From Chryseobacterium sp. (GTDB taxonomy: Bacteria; Bacteroidota; Bacteroidia; Flavobacteriales; Weeksellaceae): a stretch of 64,000 bases of DNA. Below, piece after piece: positions 9,283-17,325 of this stretch. Every line of letters starts with the position of its first letter. The stretch's first letter is position 1. The translations under genes and the position numbers were made by a program. The stretch is taken from positions 124,001 to 188,000 of the forward strand of contig NZ_JAFAJM010000004.1 in NCBI RefSeq assembly GCF_019236175.1. Reading direction: 5' to 3'. The notes under the pieces are model-generated. The model worked only from the letters and a program-made list of their open reading frames with translations. It ran no database searches and was not told where the DNA came from.

Positions 9283-9864
9283 ATGAATTTACCTATTGTA
9301 GCCTATGGAAATCGCATTTTAAAACAAAAATGCATAAAGATCCCCGAAAACAGTCAGGAAGTCCGGGATCTTATTACCAATATGTGGGAAACTATGGAAA
9401 ATGCCAGCGGATGCGGCCTCTCCTCCTCACAAATAGGAAATCCTCTTCAGCTTTTCATCGTTGACAGCTGTACTATATTTGAAAACTTTGATACAGAGGA
9501 TCAGCTCGTCTATTTTGAAAAAAATGACCGCGGAATACACGAAACTTTTATTAATGCTAACATTATTGATTATTCAGCGGAAATATGGGAAGATTATGAA
9601 GGCTGTCTAAGTATTCCCGGTCTCTCCCAAAAGGTAAAACGATCCTGGGCCATCACCATTGAATACTTTGATAAAGACTTTAACCGGCAGGTTAAGACAT
9701 TCTCAGGCATGACAGCAAGAGTCATCCAGCATGAATATGACCATACACAAGGTATTTTATATATTGATCATCTGAAACCATTAACCAAAAAGCTCATGGA
9801 ATCAAAGTTGAAAAAAATTGCAACCGGAAATATCAATACCGGCTACGGGATGAAATTTTCATAG
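9283..9864 (+). CDS. def: peptide deformylase
   Basis: Removes the formyl group from new proteins. All three motifs are present: GCGLSSSQIG (variant of GxGLAAxQ), EGCLSIPG (metal-binding Cys) and QHEYDHTQG (HExxH). The frame is open from a TTG at 9265, but I prefer the ATG at 9283 (193 residues, MNLPIVAYG). That start fits the usual deformylase N-terminus, and a TTTG-type promoter element (TGAACTTTG, 9259-9267) would put the mRNA start near 9272. Active-site residues are intact, so it should work, though the Ser-Ser in motif 1 suggests a secondary copy rather than the housekeeping one. Confidence 0.9.
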   Translation: MNLPIVAYGNRILKQKCIKIPENSQEVRDLITNMWETMENASGCGLSSSQIGNPLQLFIVDSCTIFENFDTEDQLVYFEKNDRGIHETFINANIIDYSAEIWEDYEGCLSIPGLSQKVKRSWAITIEYFDKDFNRQVKTFSGMTARVIQHEYDHTQGILYIDHLKPLTKKLMESKLKKIATGNINTGYGMKFS

Positions 9865-9924
9865 CGTATAAGATCTCAGATACATTACTAATTTTTGTAA
9901 ATTTGTCCTGAAAACACTTTCTTT

Positions 9925-10542
9925 ATGAAAATTATCATCGTCTGTTCCCTGATCCTTTCTAATCTGTTCTGTGCCCAGATCACGGTTCCTGATGATTATA
10001 AAAAAATTCCCGATATCCTGGATACTTCAGATTACCTCTACCCTTTTATTATTCCGGATAAGGGCTACGAATACTGGAGAGTTCTCAGCAATGATACAGA
10101 TTCTGATAAAGCGGTAATCTACGAAAGTCAGATGCCGGATTTCATGACGATCAATGAGCCGGTTCCGGAAAAAGGTTTTTTCCAGAAATGTATCGGTAAT
10201 CATTGTTTTTCCTACATTCTGGCGTGTAAAGACAGCAGATCTGTTTATTTTTCCAATGAACAACAGTTGAGAGATTTTATCGGAACGGTTGATAATCTTC
10301 CCGAAGCTCTCCTGATTGCGCAAACTTACGGATATTCGTTTGATACAAAAAACAGATTTACGGGTTCTTATAAAATTGACAACAAATACATCTCTATATA
10401 CGTTTTACAAGCCAGAGGATGCCCTGTTACCAAAGAATCATTTCTGGTCAGAATCAACAGAAAAACCGGAAAACTGGACGCGAAAACTAACGGAATATAT
10501 TCAAAAAACGAGGACTGTGCCGCTTTAACAGTACCTCAATAA
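9925..10542 (+). CDS. exported protein of unknown function
   Basis: 205 residues with a clear signal peptide (MKIIIVCSLILSNLFCAQ). The cleaved part is acidic and aromatic, with a central Cys pair (KCIGNHCFSYILAC) and two later Cys (RGCP, EDCAA), so disulfides in the periplasm are likely. The C-terminal half (SFLVRINRKTGKLDAKTNGIYSKNEDC) is beta-rich. No family is recognised. It stands alone, with a 60-base gap after def and a palindromic element after its stop. Confidence 0.75.
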   Translation: MKIIIVCSLILSNLFCAQITVPDDYKKIPDILDTSDYLYPFIIPDKGYEYWRVLSNDTDSDKAVIYESQMPDFMTINEPVPEKGFFQKCIGNHCFSYILACKDSRSVYFSNEQQLRDFIGTVDNLPEALLIAQTYGYSFDTKNRFTGSYKIDNKYISIYVLQARGCPVTKESFLVRINRKTGKLDAKTNGIYSKNEDCAALTVPQ

Positions 10543-10581
10543 TCTTTTATCTTTACTACTTCAATCAAGTATTCTTGTTTT

Positions 10582-10624
10582 TTGCCACGAATGCATAAAT
10601 AAGATATTCGTGTATTCGTGGCAA
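10582..10624. repeat. GCCACGAAT palindromic intergenic element, likely terminator
   Basis: TTGCCACGAAT (10582-10592) pairs perfectly with ATTCGTGGCAA (10614-10624), with a further ATTCGTG copy inside the loop (10606-10612). It separates two convergent genes. Similar TGCCACGAAT...ATTCGTGGCA elements are familiar between genes in Chryseobacterium (recollection, not a search). Confidence 0.65.
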
Positions 10625-10641
10625 TTTAAAAAATCAGTACA

Positions 10642-12042
10642 TCAGATGTTCACAGCGCCCTGCCCTGATGCTATCAGATAAGCTTCCTTCAAGGTTTCTG
10701 AATACGTCGGATGGGCATAGGAAATACGGAACATATCTTCAGCAGTTACTTCATATTCCTGGGCAATTACTCCCTGGGCAATCAGATCGGCGGCTCTGGC
10801 TCCAATGATATGAATTCCTAATATTTCTCCGTATTTAGGATCTACCAGCACTTTTGAAAATCCATCTGAATCCATAGAAGCACGTGCTCTTGCGCTGGCC
10901 GAGAACGGAAACTTTCCCACATTATAGGCTATATTATTTTTTTTGAGATATTCTTCAGTATATCCTACGGATGCTACTTCCGGCCATGTATATACGACGG
11001 AAGGGATACGATCATAATGAATATGGCGCTTTTGTCCATTGATGGTTTCTGCCACAAAAACGCCTTCCTCTTCTGCTTTATGTGCCAACATTACTCCTCC
11101 GATAACATCGCCAATCGCATAGATCGTGGGAATATTTGTCTGATTCTTTTCATTCACTCTGATAAATCCGCGATGATCGAGTTCCACTCCGGTATTTTCA
11201 AGACCTAAATCTTTTGTATACGGACTTCTGCCTACTGCAACCAGAATGTATTCAGCTTCCAGCTCATTTTCGATTCCTTTTTGATCCTTAAAAAAGACCT
11301 TAGCGGCTGATCCTGTATTTTCAGCTTTATAAACAGCCTGATTCAGGCGGATATCAATTCCCTCTTTCTTTAAAATCCTCTGAAGGCTTTTCCCCAGTTC
11401 ATGATCCATTGCGGCAATCAGATGGTCAGCATATTCCAGAATGGTGACCTGAGTTCCGATACGGTTAAAAATAGAAGCCATTTCAACGCCAATCACTCCG
11501 CCTCCGATGATTACCATAGATTTTGGTTTTCCTTTCAAAGCTAAGGCTTCGGTAGAAGTAATAATTCTTCGTTTATCAATTTCCACTCCCGGAAGAACCG
11601 AAGGCTTTGATCCTGTAGCAATTATATAATTTTCTGCAGTAATCATAACCTTTTCCGTGTCATTTACCACCTGTAAGGTTGTATTATTGACAAAACCTGC
11701 CGTCCCCTGGATACGGGTGATTTTATTTTTACTCATCAGGAAATTAAGTCCGTCGGTATTTTTTGAAACCACTTCCGATTTTCTTTTATACATCTGTGAA
11801 AAATCCAGCTCTATCCGATCCAGATTAATCCCGTGTTCCTTAAACTGATGATGTGCTTCCGAATAATGATGGGTACTGTCCAACAGTGCTTTTGTAGGAA
11901 TACACCCCACATTGGTACAGGTACCTCCCAGTGTATCATATTTTTCTATAATTACGGTTTTATATCCAAGCTGTGCACTTCTGATGGCTGCCACATATCC
12001 TCCGGGGCCTGAGCCGATTACGGCGATGTCAAAATTTTCCAT
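10642..12042 (-). CDS. lpdA: dihydrolipoyl dehydrogenase
   Basis: 466 residues. FAD-binding VIGSGPGGYVAAIRSAQLG at the start, redox-active disulfide GGTCTNVGCIP (about residues 39-49), NAD-binding VIGGGVIGVEMAS, and the catalytic His-Glu in SYAHPTYSETLKEA near the C-terminus. This is the E3 subunit that reoxidises lipoamide in 2-oxoacid dehydrogenase or glycine-cleavage complexes. No E1 or E2 gene is nearby. It is divergent from an HxlR regulator across a large inverted repeat, so it is probably redox- or electrophile-regulated. Confidence 0.93.
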   Translation of the reverse strand: MENFDIAVIGSGPGGYVAAIRSAQLGYKTVIIEKYDTLGGTCTNVGCIPTKALLDSTHHYSEAHHQFKEHGINLDRIELDFSQMYKRKSEVVSKNTDGLNFLMSKNKITRIQGTAGFVNNTTLQVVNDTEKVMITAENYIIATGSKPSVLPGVEIDKRRIITSTEALALKGKPKSMVIIGGGVIGVEMASIFNRIGTQVTILEYADHLIAAMDHELGKSLQRILKKEGIDIRLNQAVYKAENTGSAAKVFFKDQKGIENELEAEYILVAVGRSPYTKDLGLENTGVELDHRGFIRVNEKNQTNIPTIYAIGDVIGGVMLAHKAEEEGVFVAETINGQKRHIHYDRIPSVVYTWPEVASVGYTEEYLKKNNIAYNVGKFPFSASARARASMDSDGFSKVLVDPKYGEILGIHIIGARAADLIAQGVIAQEYEVTAEDMFRISYAHPTYSETLKEAYLIASGQGAVNI

Positions 12043-12071
12043 TTGATTAATTCATTTTTTATGATTAAATT

Positions 12072-12122
12072 TACTTGCAAAACGAAAGTAAAATTAAAAC
12101 AAATACTTTCATTTTGCAAGTA
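12072..12122. promoter_or_regulatory. large inverted repeat, probable HxlR operator pair
   Basis: TACTTGCAAAACGAAAGTA (12072-12090) and TACTTTCATTTTGCAAGTA (12104-12122) are inverted copies with one mismatch over 19 bases. Each arm is itself a dyad of the form TACTT-N9-AAGTA. They fill the gap between lpdA (minus) and the hxlR-like gene (plus) and cover the likely promoters of both. Confidence 0.75.
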
Positions 12123-12141
12123 TTATTTAAAAATTAATGGT

Positions 12142-12549
12142 ATGAGTAAAAAAAGATCAGACTGTCCCATCAGCTGTTCTCTTGAAATCTGGGGTGATAA
12201 ATGGTCCTTATTAATCATTCGGGATCTGATGCTTAAAAAAGAATGCACCTATGGAGAACTTCAGAAAGCTGATGAAAAAATAGCTTCCAATATTCTGGCT
12301 TCCAAGCTTCAGCATTTATTGGAGAATGGAATTATTGATAAAAAAAATCATCCTGAAAATAAGCTAAAGATTCTTTATCATCTTACAGAAAAAGGCATAG
12401 ATCTTATTCCTGTGATCGTTGAAATCAATCTTTGGGGAGATCAGTACCTGACTATTCCTGAAGACCGTAAAAAACTTCTGGAAGACCTCAAACGAGATAA
12501 AGAAAGTTTTATTAAAAAAGCAAAAGCATATCTTTCTGAAGGACTTTAA
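12142..12549 (+). CDS. HxlR family winged-helix transcriptional regulator
   Basis: 135 residues from the ATG at 12142. The frame is open further upstream, but that part would run through the operator and does not look like protein. MSKKRSDCPISCSLEIWGDKWSLLIIRDLML is the classic HxlR start, with a Cys near residue 8, the position that senses electrophiles or thiol stress in YodB/HypR relatives, and a second Cys at 12. The wing and dimer helices follow (ILYHLTEKGIDLIPVI). It probably represses itself and the divergent lpdA; yqhD downstream may also be a target, since that enzyme removes toxic aldehydes. Confidence 0.9.
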   Translation: MSKKRSDCPISCSLEIWGDKWSLLIIRDLMLKKECTYGELQKADEKIASNILASKLQHLLENGIIDKKNHPENKLKILYHLTEKGIDLIPVIVEINLWGDQYLTIPEDRKKLLEDLKRDKESFIKKAKAYLSEGL

Positions 12550-12652
12550 AACAGCACGTCGTTTTGAAATATAAAATATTATAATAGCTTTCATTAAAAT
12601 AAATCATAGTAATTTTAAAATTTCATTAACTCAATTTTCCTTTTTCATTCCG

Positions 12653-12660
12653 TAAATTTG
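12653..12660 (+). promoter_or_regulatory. -7 promoter box of the yqhD-like gene
   Basis: TAAATTTG matches TAnnTTTG exactly. It overlaps a possible TTG start at 12658 and thereby argues for the downstream ATG at 12682. Confidence 0.6.
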
Positions 12661-12681
12661 GCTTACAATAAATTTAGAACA

Positions 12682-13845
12682 ATGCTTAATTTCGAGTTTA
12701 AAAACCCAACAAAAATACTTTTCGGAAAAGGTGAAATCGCTAAAATTTCCAATGAGATACCTAAAGACGCTAAGATATTAATGATCTACGGTGGCGGAAG
12801 TATTAAAAACAACGGTGTTTATGATCAGGTAAAAGAAGCCTTAAAAGATCATGAAGTCTATGAGTTCGGCGGAGTTCCTGCCAATCCTGAATATGAAGTA
12901 CTTATTAATGCAGTACGCTTTATCAAGGAAAAAAATATTAATTATCTTCTTGCTGTAGGAGGCGGATCCGTGATCGACGGTACCAAATTCATTTCAGCAG
13001 CAGCTCATTATGACGGGGAGCCATGGGATATTCTCAGAAAACAGGTTAGAACTTTTGAAGGAGAAGGAATGCCTTTCGGTAGTATTTTAACACTTCCTGC
13101 AACAGGTTCTGAAATGAATTCGGGCTATGTCATCTCAAGAAGGGAGACGAATGAAAAATTATCCTCAGGAGGTCCGGGACTTTTCCCTCAGTTTTCTGTT
13201 TTAGATCCTGAAGTGATCAGATCAATTCCTAAAAACCAGATCGTTAACGGAATCACTGACGCTTATACCCACGTTCTTGAACAGTATATGACAGCTCCGT
13301 CTTCTGCAGATCTTCAGGAAAGAATTGCAGAAAGTATTCTGATCAGCCTTCAGGAGACTGCTCCGAAAGTATTGGCTGATGATTTTAATTATGATGCTGC
13401 CGGAAATTTTATGTGGTGCTGTACAATGGCTTTAAACGGGTTGATTCAGAAAGGAGTGATCACAGACTGGGCCGTACATGCAATGGGACATGAATTAACC
13501 GCTTACTTTGGTATTGACCATGCAAGAACACTGGCAATCATTGCCCCTTCCCATTACCGTTATAACTTTGAAGATAAAAAAGGGAAGCTGGCACAGTATG
13601 CGGAGAGAGTCTGGGGAATTAAGGAAGGTACAACAGAAGAAAAAGCGGAACTTGGAATTAAAAAGCTTGAAGAGTTCTTCCACAGCCTTCACATTAAAAC
13701 AAAACTTTCCGAGTATACGGAAGATTTCAAAGGAACTGCTGAAAGAGTAGAAAAAGCTTTTACAGACAGAAACTGGCTGGGCCTTGGAGAGTACAGAAAA
13801 CTAACTCCTCAGGATGCTCATAAGATTGTAGAAATGAGCTATTAA
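12682..13845 (+). CDS. yqhD: iron-containing alcohol dehydrogenase (YqhD/BdhA type)
   Basis: 387 residues from the ATG at 12682, the same length as E. coli YqhD, and alignable throughout: PTKILFGKGEIAKI, LMIYGGGSIKNNGVYDQV, LLAVGGGSVIDGTKFI, LTLPATGSEMNSG. Metal ligands sit in NGITDAYTHVLEQY (Asp), MGHELTA and IDHARTLAI (His). YqhD is an NADPH-dependent aldehyde reductase that uses zinc or iron and detoxifies short aldehydes and lipid-peroxidation products. The frame opens at 12658, but the TAAATTTG promoter box covers that point. The neighbouring HxlR regulator suggests an electrophile-defence pair. Confidence 0.93.
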   Translation: MLNFEFKNPTKILFGKGEIAKISNEIPKDAKILMIYGGGSIKNNGVYDQVKEALKDHEVYEFGGVPANPEYEVLINAVRFIKEKNINYLLAVGGGSVIDGTKFISAAAHYDGEPWDILRKQVRTFEGEGMPFGSILTLPATGSEMNSGYVISRRETNEKLSSGGPGLFPQFSVLDPEVIRSIPKNQIVNGITDAYTHVLEQYMTAPSSADLQERIAESILISLQETAPKVLADDFNYDAAGNFMWCCTMALNGLIQKGVITDWAVHAMGHELTAYFGIDHARTLAIIAPSHYRYNFEDKKGKLAQYAERVWGIKEGTTEEKAELGIKKLEEFFHSLHIKTKLSEYTEDFKGTAERVEKAFTDRNWLGLGEYRKLTPQDAHKIVEMSY

Positions 13846-13880
13846 GAAAGAATTCAGAGGTTAAAGCTCAATATATAAGG

Positions 13881-13946
13881 TTAAAGCCTTTAAGCTTTGG
13901 CTCTATGAATTTGTTTGTATATTTTTAGGTGGGCTTCAGCCCACCT
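13881..13946. repeat. REP-like dispersed repeat (copy 2, inverted)
   Basis: TTAAAGCC (13881-13888) is followed by TAAGCTTTGGCTC and then the stem AGGTGGGCT-tc-AGCCCACCT (13927-13946). The loop dinucleotide and order show it is inverted relative to the copy at 5864. It lies between two plus-strand genes. Confidence 0.7.
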
Positions 13947-14069
13947 TTATTAATTCGGCTAAGTACGTAAAGGAACTTTTGCAGAAATCACCTTATTTGT
14001 AAACATTTGTTTAAAAAATAGCGATTTCATTACGGATATATCAAATTTATTTATATTTTAGCATATTCT

Positions 14070-14077
14070 TAAATTTG
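14070..14077 (+). promoter_or_regulatory. -7 promoter box of the lipoprotein gene
   Basis: TAAATTTG ends 5 bases before the ATG at 14083, so the transcript may start at or next to the initiation codon. Confidence 0.55.
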
Positions 14078-14082
14078 TGAAA

Positions 14083-14550
14083 ATGAAAAAACAGCTACTA
14101 TTTTTATTTGCCTTTTCTGCTTTGGCACTTACTTCCTGTAAAGATGATGATATGCAAGCCTATGAAATGGAGATTATTAAAGGAGATTGGAAAGAAGTCA
14201 AAAGAGAAGTTATTTCCGGAAAAGATAATAAAACAGTACTTTCTTCCTCTACACCGAGTGGATGTGATGCTAAAAACTTACTATTCTTCAGAACCGACTT
14301 TTATGTAAGCTATACCGCTTATACAGGATCCGGAGGGGCAGATTGTCAGGTGAACGGAAAAAGTGAAGGAAAGTACACCTATGATGCAGATGCTAAAATT
14401 TTAGGAATTAAGTTTGATAAGGATGATAACAGAAACTACAGAGTAGATATACTGTCGAGTTCAGAACTTAGAATCGCACAACAATTTGGGAATTATGATC
14501 AGGACGGAGATAAAATTCCGGATGTCACTTATATTTCCTACAAGAGATAA
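14083..14550 (+). CDS. lipocalin-like lipoprotein
   Basis: 155 residues from the ATG at 14083; a GTG 6 bases earlier lies inside the promoter box. Lipoprotein signal with lipobox LALTSC, mature end at CKDDD. The mature part starts with a WKEVKREV strand (lipocalin-like GXW position: GDWKEV) and ends with an Asp-rich YDQDGDKIPDVTYISYKR strand. This matches the many small lipocalin-family lipoproteins of Flavobacteriia, which bind unknown ligands. The acidic residues after the Cys resemble the surface-export signal known for Bacteroidetes lipoproteins, so exposure on the outer surface is possible. Confidence 0.75.
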   Translation: MKKQLLFLFAFSALALTSCKDDDMQAYEMEIIKGDWKEVKREVISGKDNKTVLSSSTPSGCDAKNLLFFRTDFYVSYTAYTGSGGADCQVNGKSEGKYTYDADAKILGIKFDKDDNRNYRVDILSSSELRIAQQFGNYDQDGDKIPDVTYISYKR

Positions 14551-14555
14551 ATGAT

Positions 14556-14583
14556 AAACTCCCGTTGAATCGGGAGTTTTTTT
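14556..14583 (+). terminator. intrinsic terminator
   Basis: AAACTCCCG (14556-14564) pairs with CGGGAGTTT (14571-14579) over a 6-nt loop and is followed by a T run. Confidence 0.85.
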
Positions 14584-14617
14584 ATTACTTTTATTACCTG
14601 AATTAAAATTTGAAACA

Positions 14618-15274
14618 ATGAAGAAGATTCTATCAGCATTTTTATTGCTATTTTTTGTTATTTCCTTTTCACAGGAAAAAAAGCCAATGTTCTGGCAGGA
14701 TATCCAAAACTTTAAAAAGGAAGATCAGCAGACCCCGCCTCCTAAAAACGCCATTTTACTGGTGGGAAGTTCATCATTTACAAAATGGACGGATGTAGCC
14801 AGTTATTTCCCTGACAAAACCATTATCAACAGAGGTTTTGGCGGATCCAGACTTACTGACCTCAACTATTTTGCTGATGATTTATTAAGTCCTTATCAGC
14901 CTAAACAGATTATTGTATACTGTGGTGAAAATGATTTTGCAGATAATCACAATTTAAAAGCGGAAAAAGTGGTGGAACGGTATAAAACATTCTACAAAAA
15001 AATTCGGGCTAGGTTTCCTAATATTGAAGTAGATTATATCTCAATAAAATATTCTCCAAGCAGAGAAGAACTTTGGCCTCAAATGAAAGAAGCAAACAGA
15101 AAAATTGCTGCTTTCATGAAGAAACAACCGAACTCCAAATTTATTGATGTTACTAAGGCAATGGAAGACTCCAACGGAAATGTAAGAAAAGATATTTTCG
15201 TAGAGGATATGCTCCACTTAACTCCTGAAGGATATCAGATCTGGAAAAAAGTAATGGATCCTTACATGAAATAA
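14618..15274 (+). CDS. exported GDSL/SGNH-type esterase
   Basis: 218 residues with a signal peptide (ending at SFSQ). SGNH blocks are visible: ILLVGSSSFTKW (block I, Ser nucleophile, with GSS in place of GDS), RGFGGSRL (block II, Gly), CGENDFAD (block III, Asn) and DMLHLTPEGYQIW (block V, Asp and His). This is the GSSS subgroup seen in bacterial acetylhydrolase-like lipases of about 200 residues. Likely a periplasmic deacetylase or esterase; substrate unknown. It is followed by a strong hairpin shared with the convergent helicase gene. Confidence 0.88.
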   Translation: MKKILSAFLLLFFVISFSQEKKPMFWQDIQNFKKEDQQTPPPKNAILLVGSSSFTKWTDVASYFPDKTIINRGFGGSRLTDLNYFADDLLSPYQPKQIIVYCGENDFADNHNLKAEKVVERYKTFYKKIRARFPNIEVDYISIKYSPSREELWPQMKEANRKIAAFMKKQPNSKFIDVTKAMEDSNGNVRKDIFVEDMLHLTPEGYQIWKKVMDPYMK

Positions 15275-15275
15275 T

Positions 15276-15313
15276 AAAAATAGCGGCTGTAAAAAACAGC
15301 CGCTATTTTTTTA
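15276..15313. terminator. bidirectional intrinsic terminator
   Basis: A 15-bp perfect stem, AAAAATAGCGGCTGT with ACAGCCGCTATTTTT, has a 5-nt loop and T/A runs on either side, between convergent genes. Confidence 0.9.
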
Positions 15314-15331
15314 TGTATTGAAATATAATCT

Positions 15332-16684
15332 TTATTTCTTTCTTTTCGATTTCGATTTAGCTTTCTGCTGGGCTCTGTTGGCTCCAAACTTCTTAGGCGC
15401 TTTTCTTTTGGAAGGTCCACCCCAGTTTTCCTTAGTATTTTTAGCTTTTTTCTCATGGAAAGCTCCTCCTCCGTCATTCAGTTTTACCTGTGCCGGATTT
15501 TTCATAACTACTTCATCTTTTTCTGAAGCAATTTTATTAGGGTTAATTTTCACCCCTTCAGGGAAGTCTACAAACTCCAGCTCTTTATCCATCAATAATT
15601 CGATATCTAAGACTAAAGGCTCTTCTTTTTTCGTAACAAAGGTGATCGCTTTACCGTCTTTATCTGCTCTACCGGTTCTACCGATTCTGTGAATATACTG
15701 TTCAGGAATATCGGGAGTTTCAAAATTAATCACATGGGTAATATCGGAGATATCAAGACCTCTTGCCATTACATCGGTGGTGATCAATCCTCTCACCTCT
15801 TCGTTCTCAAATCTCTTCATGGCTTTGAGCCTGTAATTTTGAGATTTATTGGAGTGGATTACATCAAACTGCCCAGGAAACAGCTCCTCAATTTTGGTAA
15901 AAAGCAAATCTGCATGTTTTTTATTATTATTGAATATCAGAACTTTGGACATGTCTGCTTTACTTTTCAATAAATGTTCAAGCAAATTGATTTTTGTATT
16001 GAAATTTTCAACTTTATAAGCTGTTTGTTCTATTTTTTCAAGAGGTGTTCCGGATTTTGCCAATGAAATTTCAATCGGATTGGCAAAGTATTCATCCAAC
16101 ATTTCATCAACAGCCTCTGTCATTGTAGCAGAGAAAAGAATATTCTGTCTTTTCTCTTTCATCATTTCAAAAATATGGGTAAGCTGAGGTCTGAATCCGA
16201 GGTTGAGCATTTCATCAAATTCATCAATAATAAGTCTCTGAACCTCTCTTAAAGAAATTGCATTATCGATTGAAAGGTCCATTACCCTTCCCGGTGTTCC
16301 TACTAAAATATCGCAACCATCATTAAACAAGAGTTTCTGAGTATTGATATTTTTCCCTCCATATATTCCGATTACTCTTGCAGTAATATTTTCTGTCAGT
16401 TTTTCCAGAATTTCAGTTACCTGAACTACAAGTTCTCTTGTAGGAACCAGCACCAAAACAGTTGGATTTCCTGTTTTACTGTATTTCCAGGTCTTAAGAA
16501 CGGGTAAAAGGTAAGCTAATGTTTTTCCGGTTCCGGTTTGTGCAATTCCCATCACATCTCTTCCGGAAAGGATAGGTTTTAAGCTCTTCTCCTGAATAGG
16601 AGTAGGTTCAAATAATTCCAAATCCGCCAAGACATCAAGAATTTTAACCGGCAGGTCAAAATCTGCAAAAGTGAGTTTTTCCAT
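15332..16684 (-). CDS. DEAD-box-type ATP-dependent RNA helicase (RhlE-like)
   Basis: 450 residues. Ordered motifs: Q motif (FEPTPIQEKSLKPIL), motif I AQTGTGKT, Ia PTRELVVQ, motif II IIDEFDEML, motif III SATM, motif V TTDVMARGLD, motif VI HRIGRTGR. Motif II reads DEFD instead of DEAD. A basic, disordered tail of about 60 residues (KRKAPKKFGANRAQQKAKSKSKRKK region) probably binds RNA. Such proteins remodel rRNA or mRNA in the cold. A TATCTTTG box lies 4 bases before the ATG, suggesting a leaderless mRNA. Confidence 0.92.
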   Translation of the reverse strand: MEKLTFADFDLPVKILDVLADLELFEPTPIQEKSLKPILSGRDVMGIAQTGTGKTLAYLLPVLKTWKYSKTGNPTVLVLVPTRELVVQVTEILEKLTENITARVIGIYGGKNINTQKLLFNDGCDILVGTPGRVMDLSIDNAISLREVQRLIIDEFDEMLNLGFRPQLTHIFEMMKEKRQNILFSATMTEAVDEMLDEYFANPIEISLAKSGTPLEKIEQTAYKVENFNTKINLLEHLLKSKADMSKVLIFNNNKKHADLLFTKIEELFPGQFDVIHSNKSQNYRLKAMKRFENEEVRGLITTDVMARGLDISDITHVINFETPDIPEQYIHRIGRTGRADKDGKAITFVTKKEEPLVLDIELLMDKELEFVDFPEGVKINPNKIASEKDEVVMKNPAQVKLNDGGGAFHEKKAKNTKENWGGPSKRKAPKKFGANRAQQKAKSKSKRKK

Positions 16685-16688
16685 TTTG

Positions 16689-16696
16689 CAAAGATA
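16689..16696 (-). promoter_or_regulatory. -7 promoter box of the helicase gene
   Basis: TATCTTTG on the minus strand, followed by CAAA and then the ATG. Confidence 0.55.
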
Positions 16697-16809
16697 AGTA
16701 TTTAATTAGAAGTTGGAAATCAGAAGTGAGAAGTTAGCAATTAACAGGCTATATAACAAGAAATCGTCTGTTTACAAATTAAGATATAAAGATATAGGAG
16801 GCTGAGTTA

Positions 16810-17277
16810 TTAGTTTAGCTTAAGACTTTTACTGATCATTTTTATATCATCATCCTTCCATTCGCTTGAAGTAATGATTAGATTTCCTTTCTTTTCCGGA
16901 TCTTTCCTGATTGGAAACTTATCTTCTTCCCACTGGTTGCAATGAGTAGGTATTGGTTTCACCAAAGGCTTCCAACCAGTTTTAGTTAAAGTGTATACAT
17001 AAAAAGGATGCCAGCAGCTGGTACACCAGTTGGGATAAAAACCAATCTCATCAGTGCCATCATTATTAAGGTCTCCGAGATTATACAGAGTCCCCTTGTT
17101 AGCGGGAGAAATAGTCAGTGGCTTTATTTTTTTATCGCTGAAACAGATGGTAGTTTCACATTTTCCTTCGCACTCATCCCCACAGTCGGAAACTTTTATA
17201 AATGTGTACTCCTTTGTTCCGTTACCGTCAAAATCCCCTGAAAGTCTCTCATTATGTCCTTCCTGAGCGATGATCAT
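16810..17277 (-). CDS. FG-GAP-like exported protein, N-terminus doubtful
   Basis: 155 residues from the only in-frame ATG. The body has Ca-binding-like repeats of the type DFDGNGTKEYTFIKV and DLNNDGTDEIGFYPN, as in VCBS/FG-GAP proteins, plus several Cys (DCGDECEGKCETTIC, NWCTSCW) typical of an exported protein. No full signal peptide is present, but the codons just upstream, and the first ones (…SLSMIIAQEG), look like the end of one; the frame is closed by a stop about 20 codons earlier. The gene may therefore be damaged at its 5' end or use a rare start. It follows the UbiB-like gene by 48 bases. Confidence 0.55.
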   Translation of the reverse strand: MIIAQEGHNERLSGDFDGNGTKEYTFIKVSDCGDECEGKCETTICFSDKKIKPLTISPANKGTLYNLGDLNNDGTDEIGFYPNWCTSCWHPFYVYTLTKTGWKPLVKPIPTHCNQWEEDKFPIRKDPEKKGNLIITSSEWKDDDIKMISKSLKLN

Positions 17278-17325
17278 GCTAAGTGAGTTATAAAAAATTG
17301 CGGTTGGCGGGATATGAGGTATATA

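Noticed and set aside
9237-9464. 75-codon ORF overlapping the deformylase start
   Set aside because: Out-of-frame shadow; the deformylase motifs lie in the other frame.
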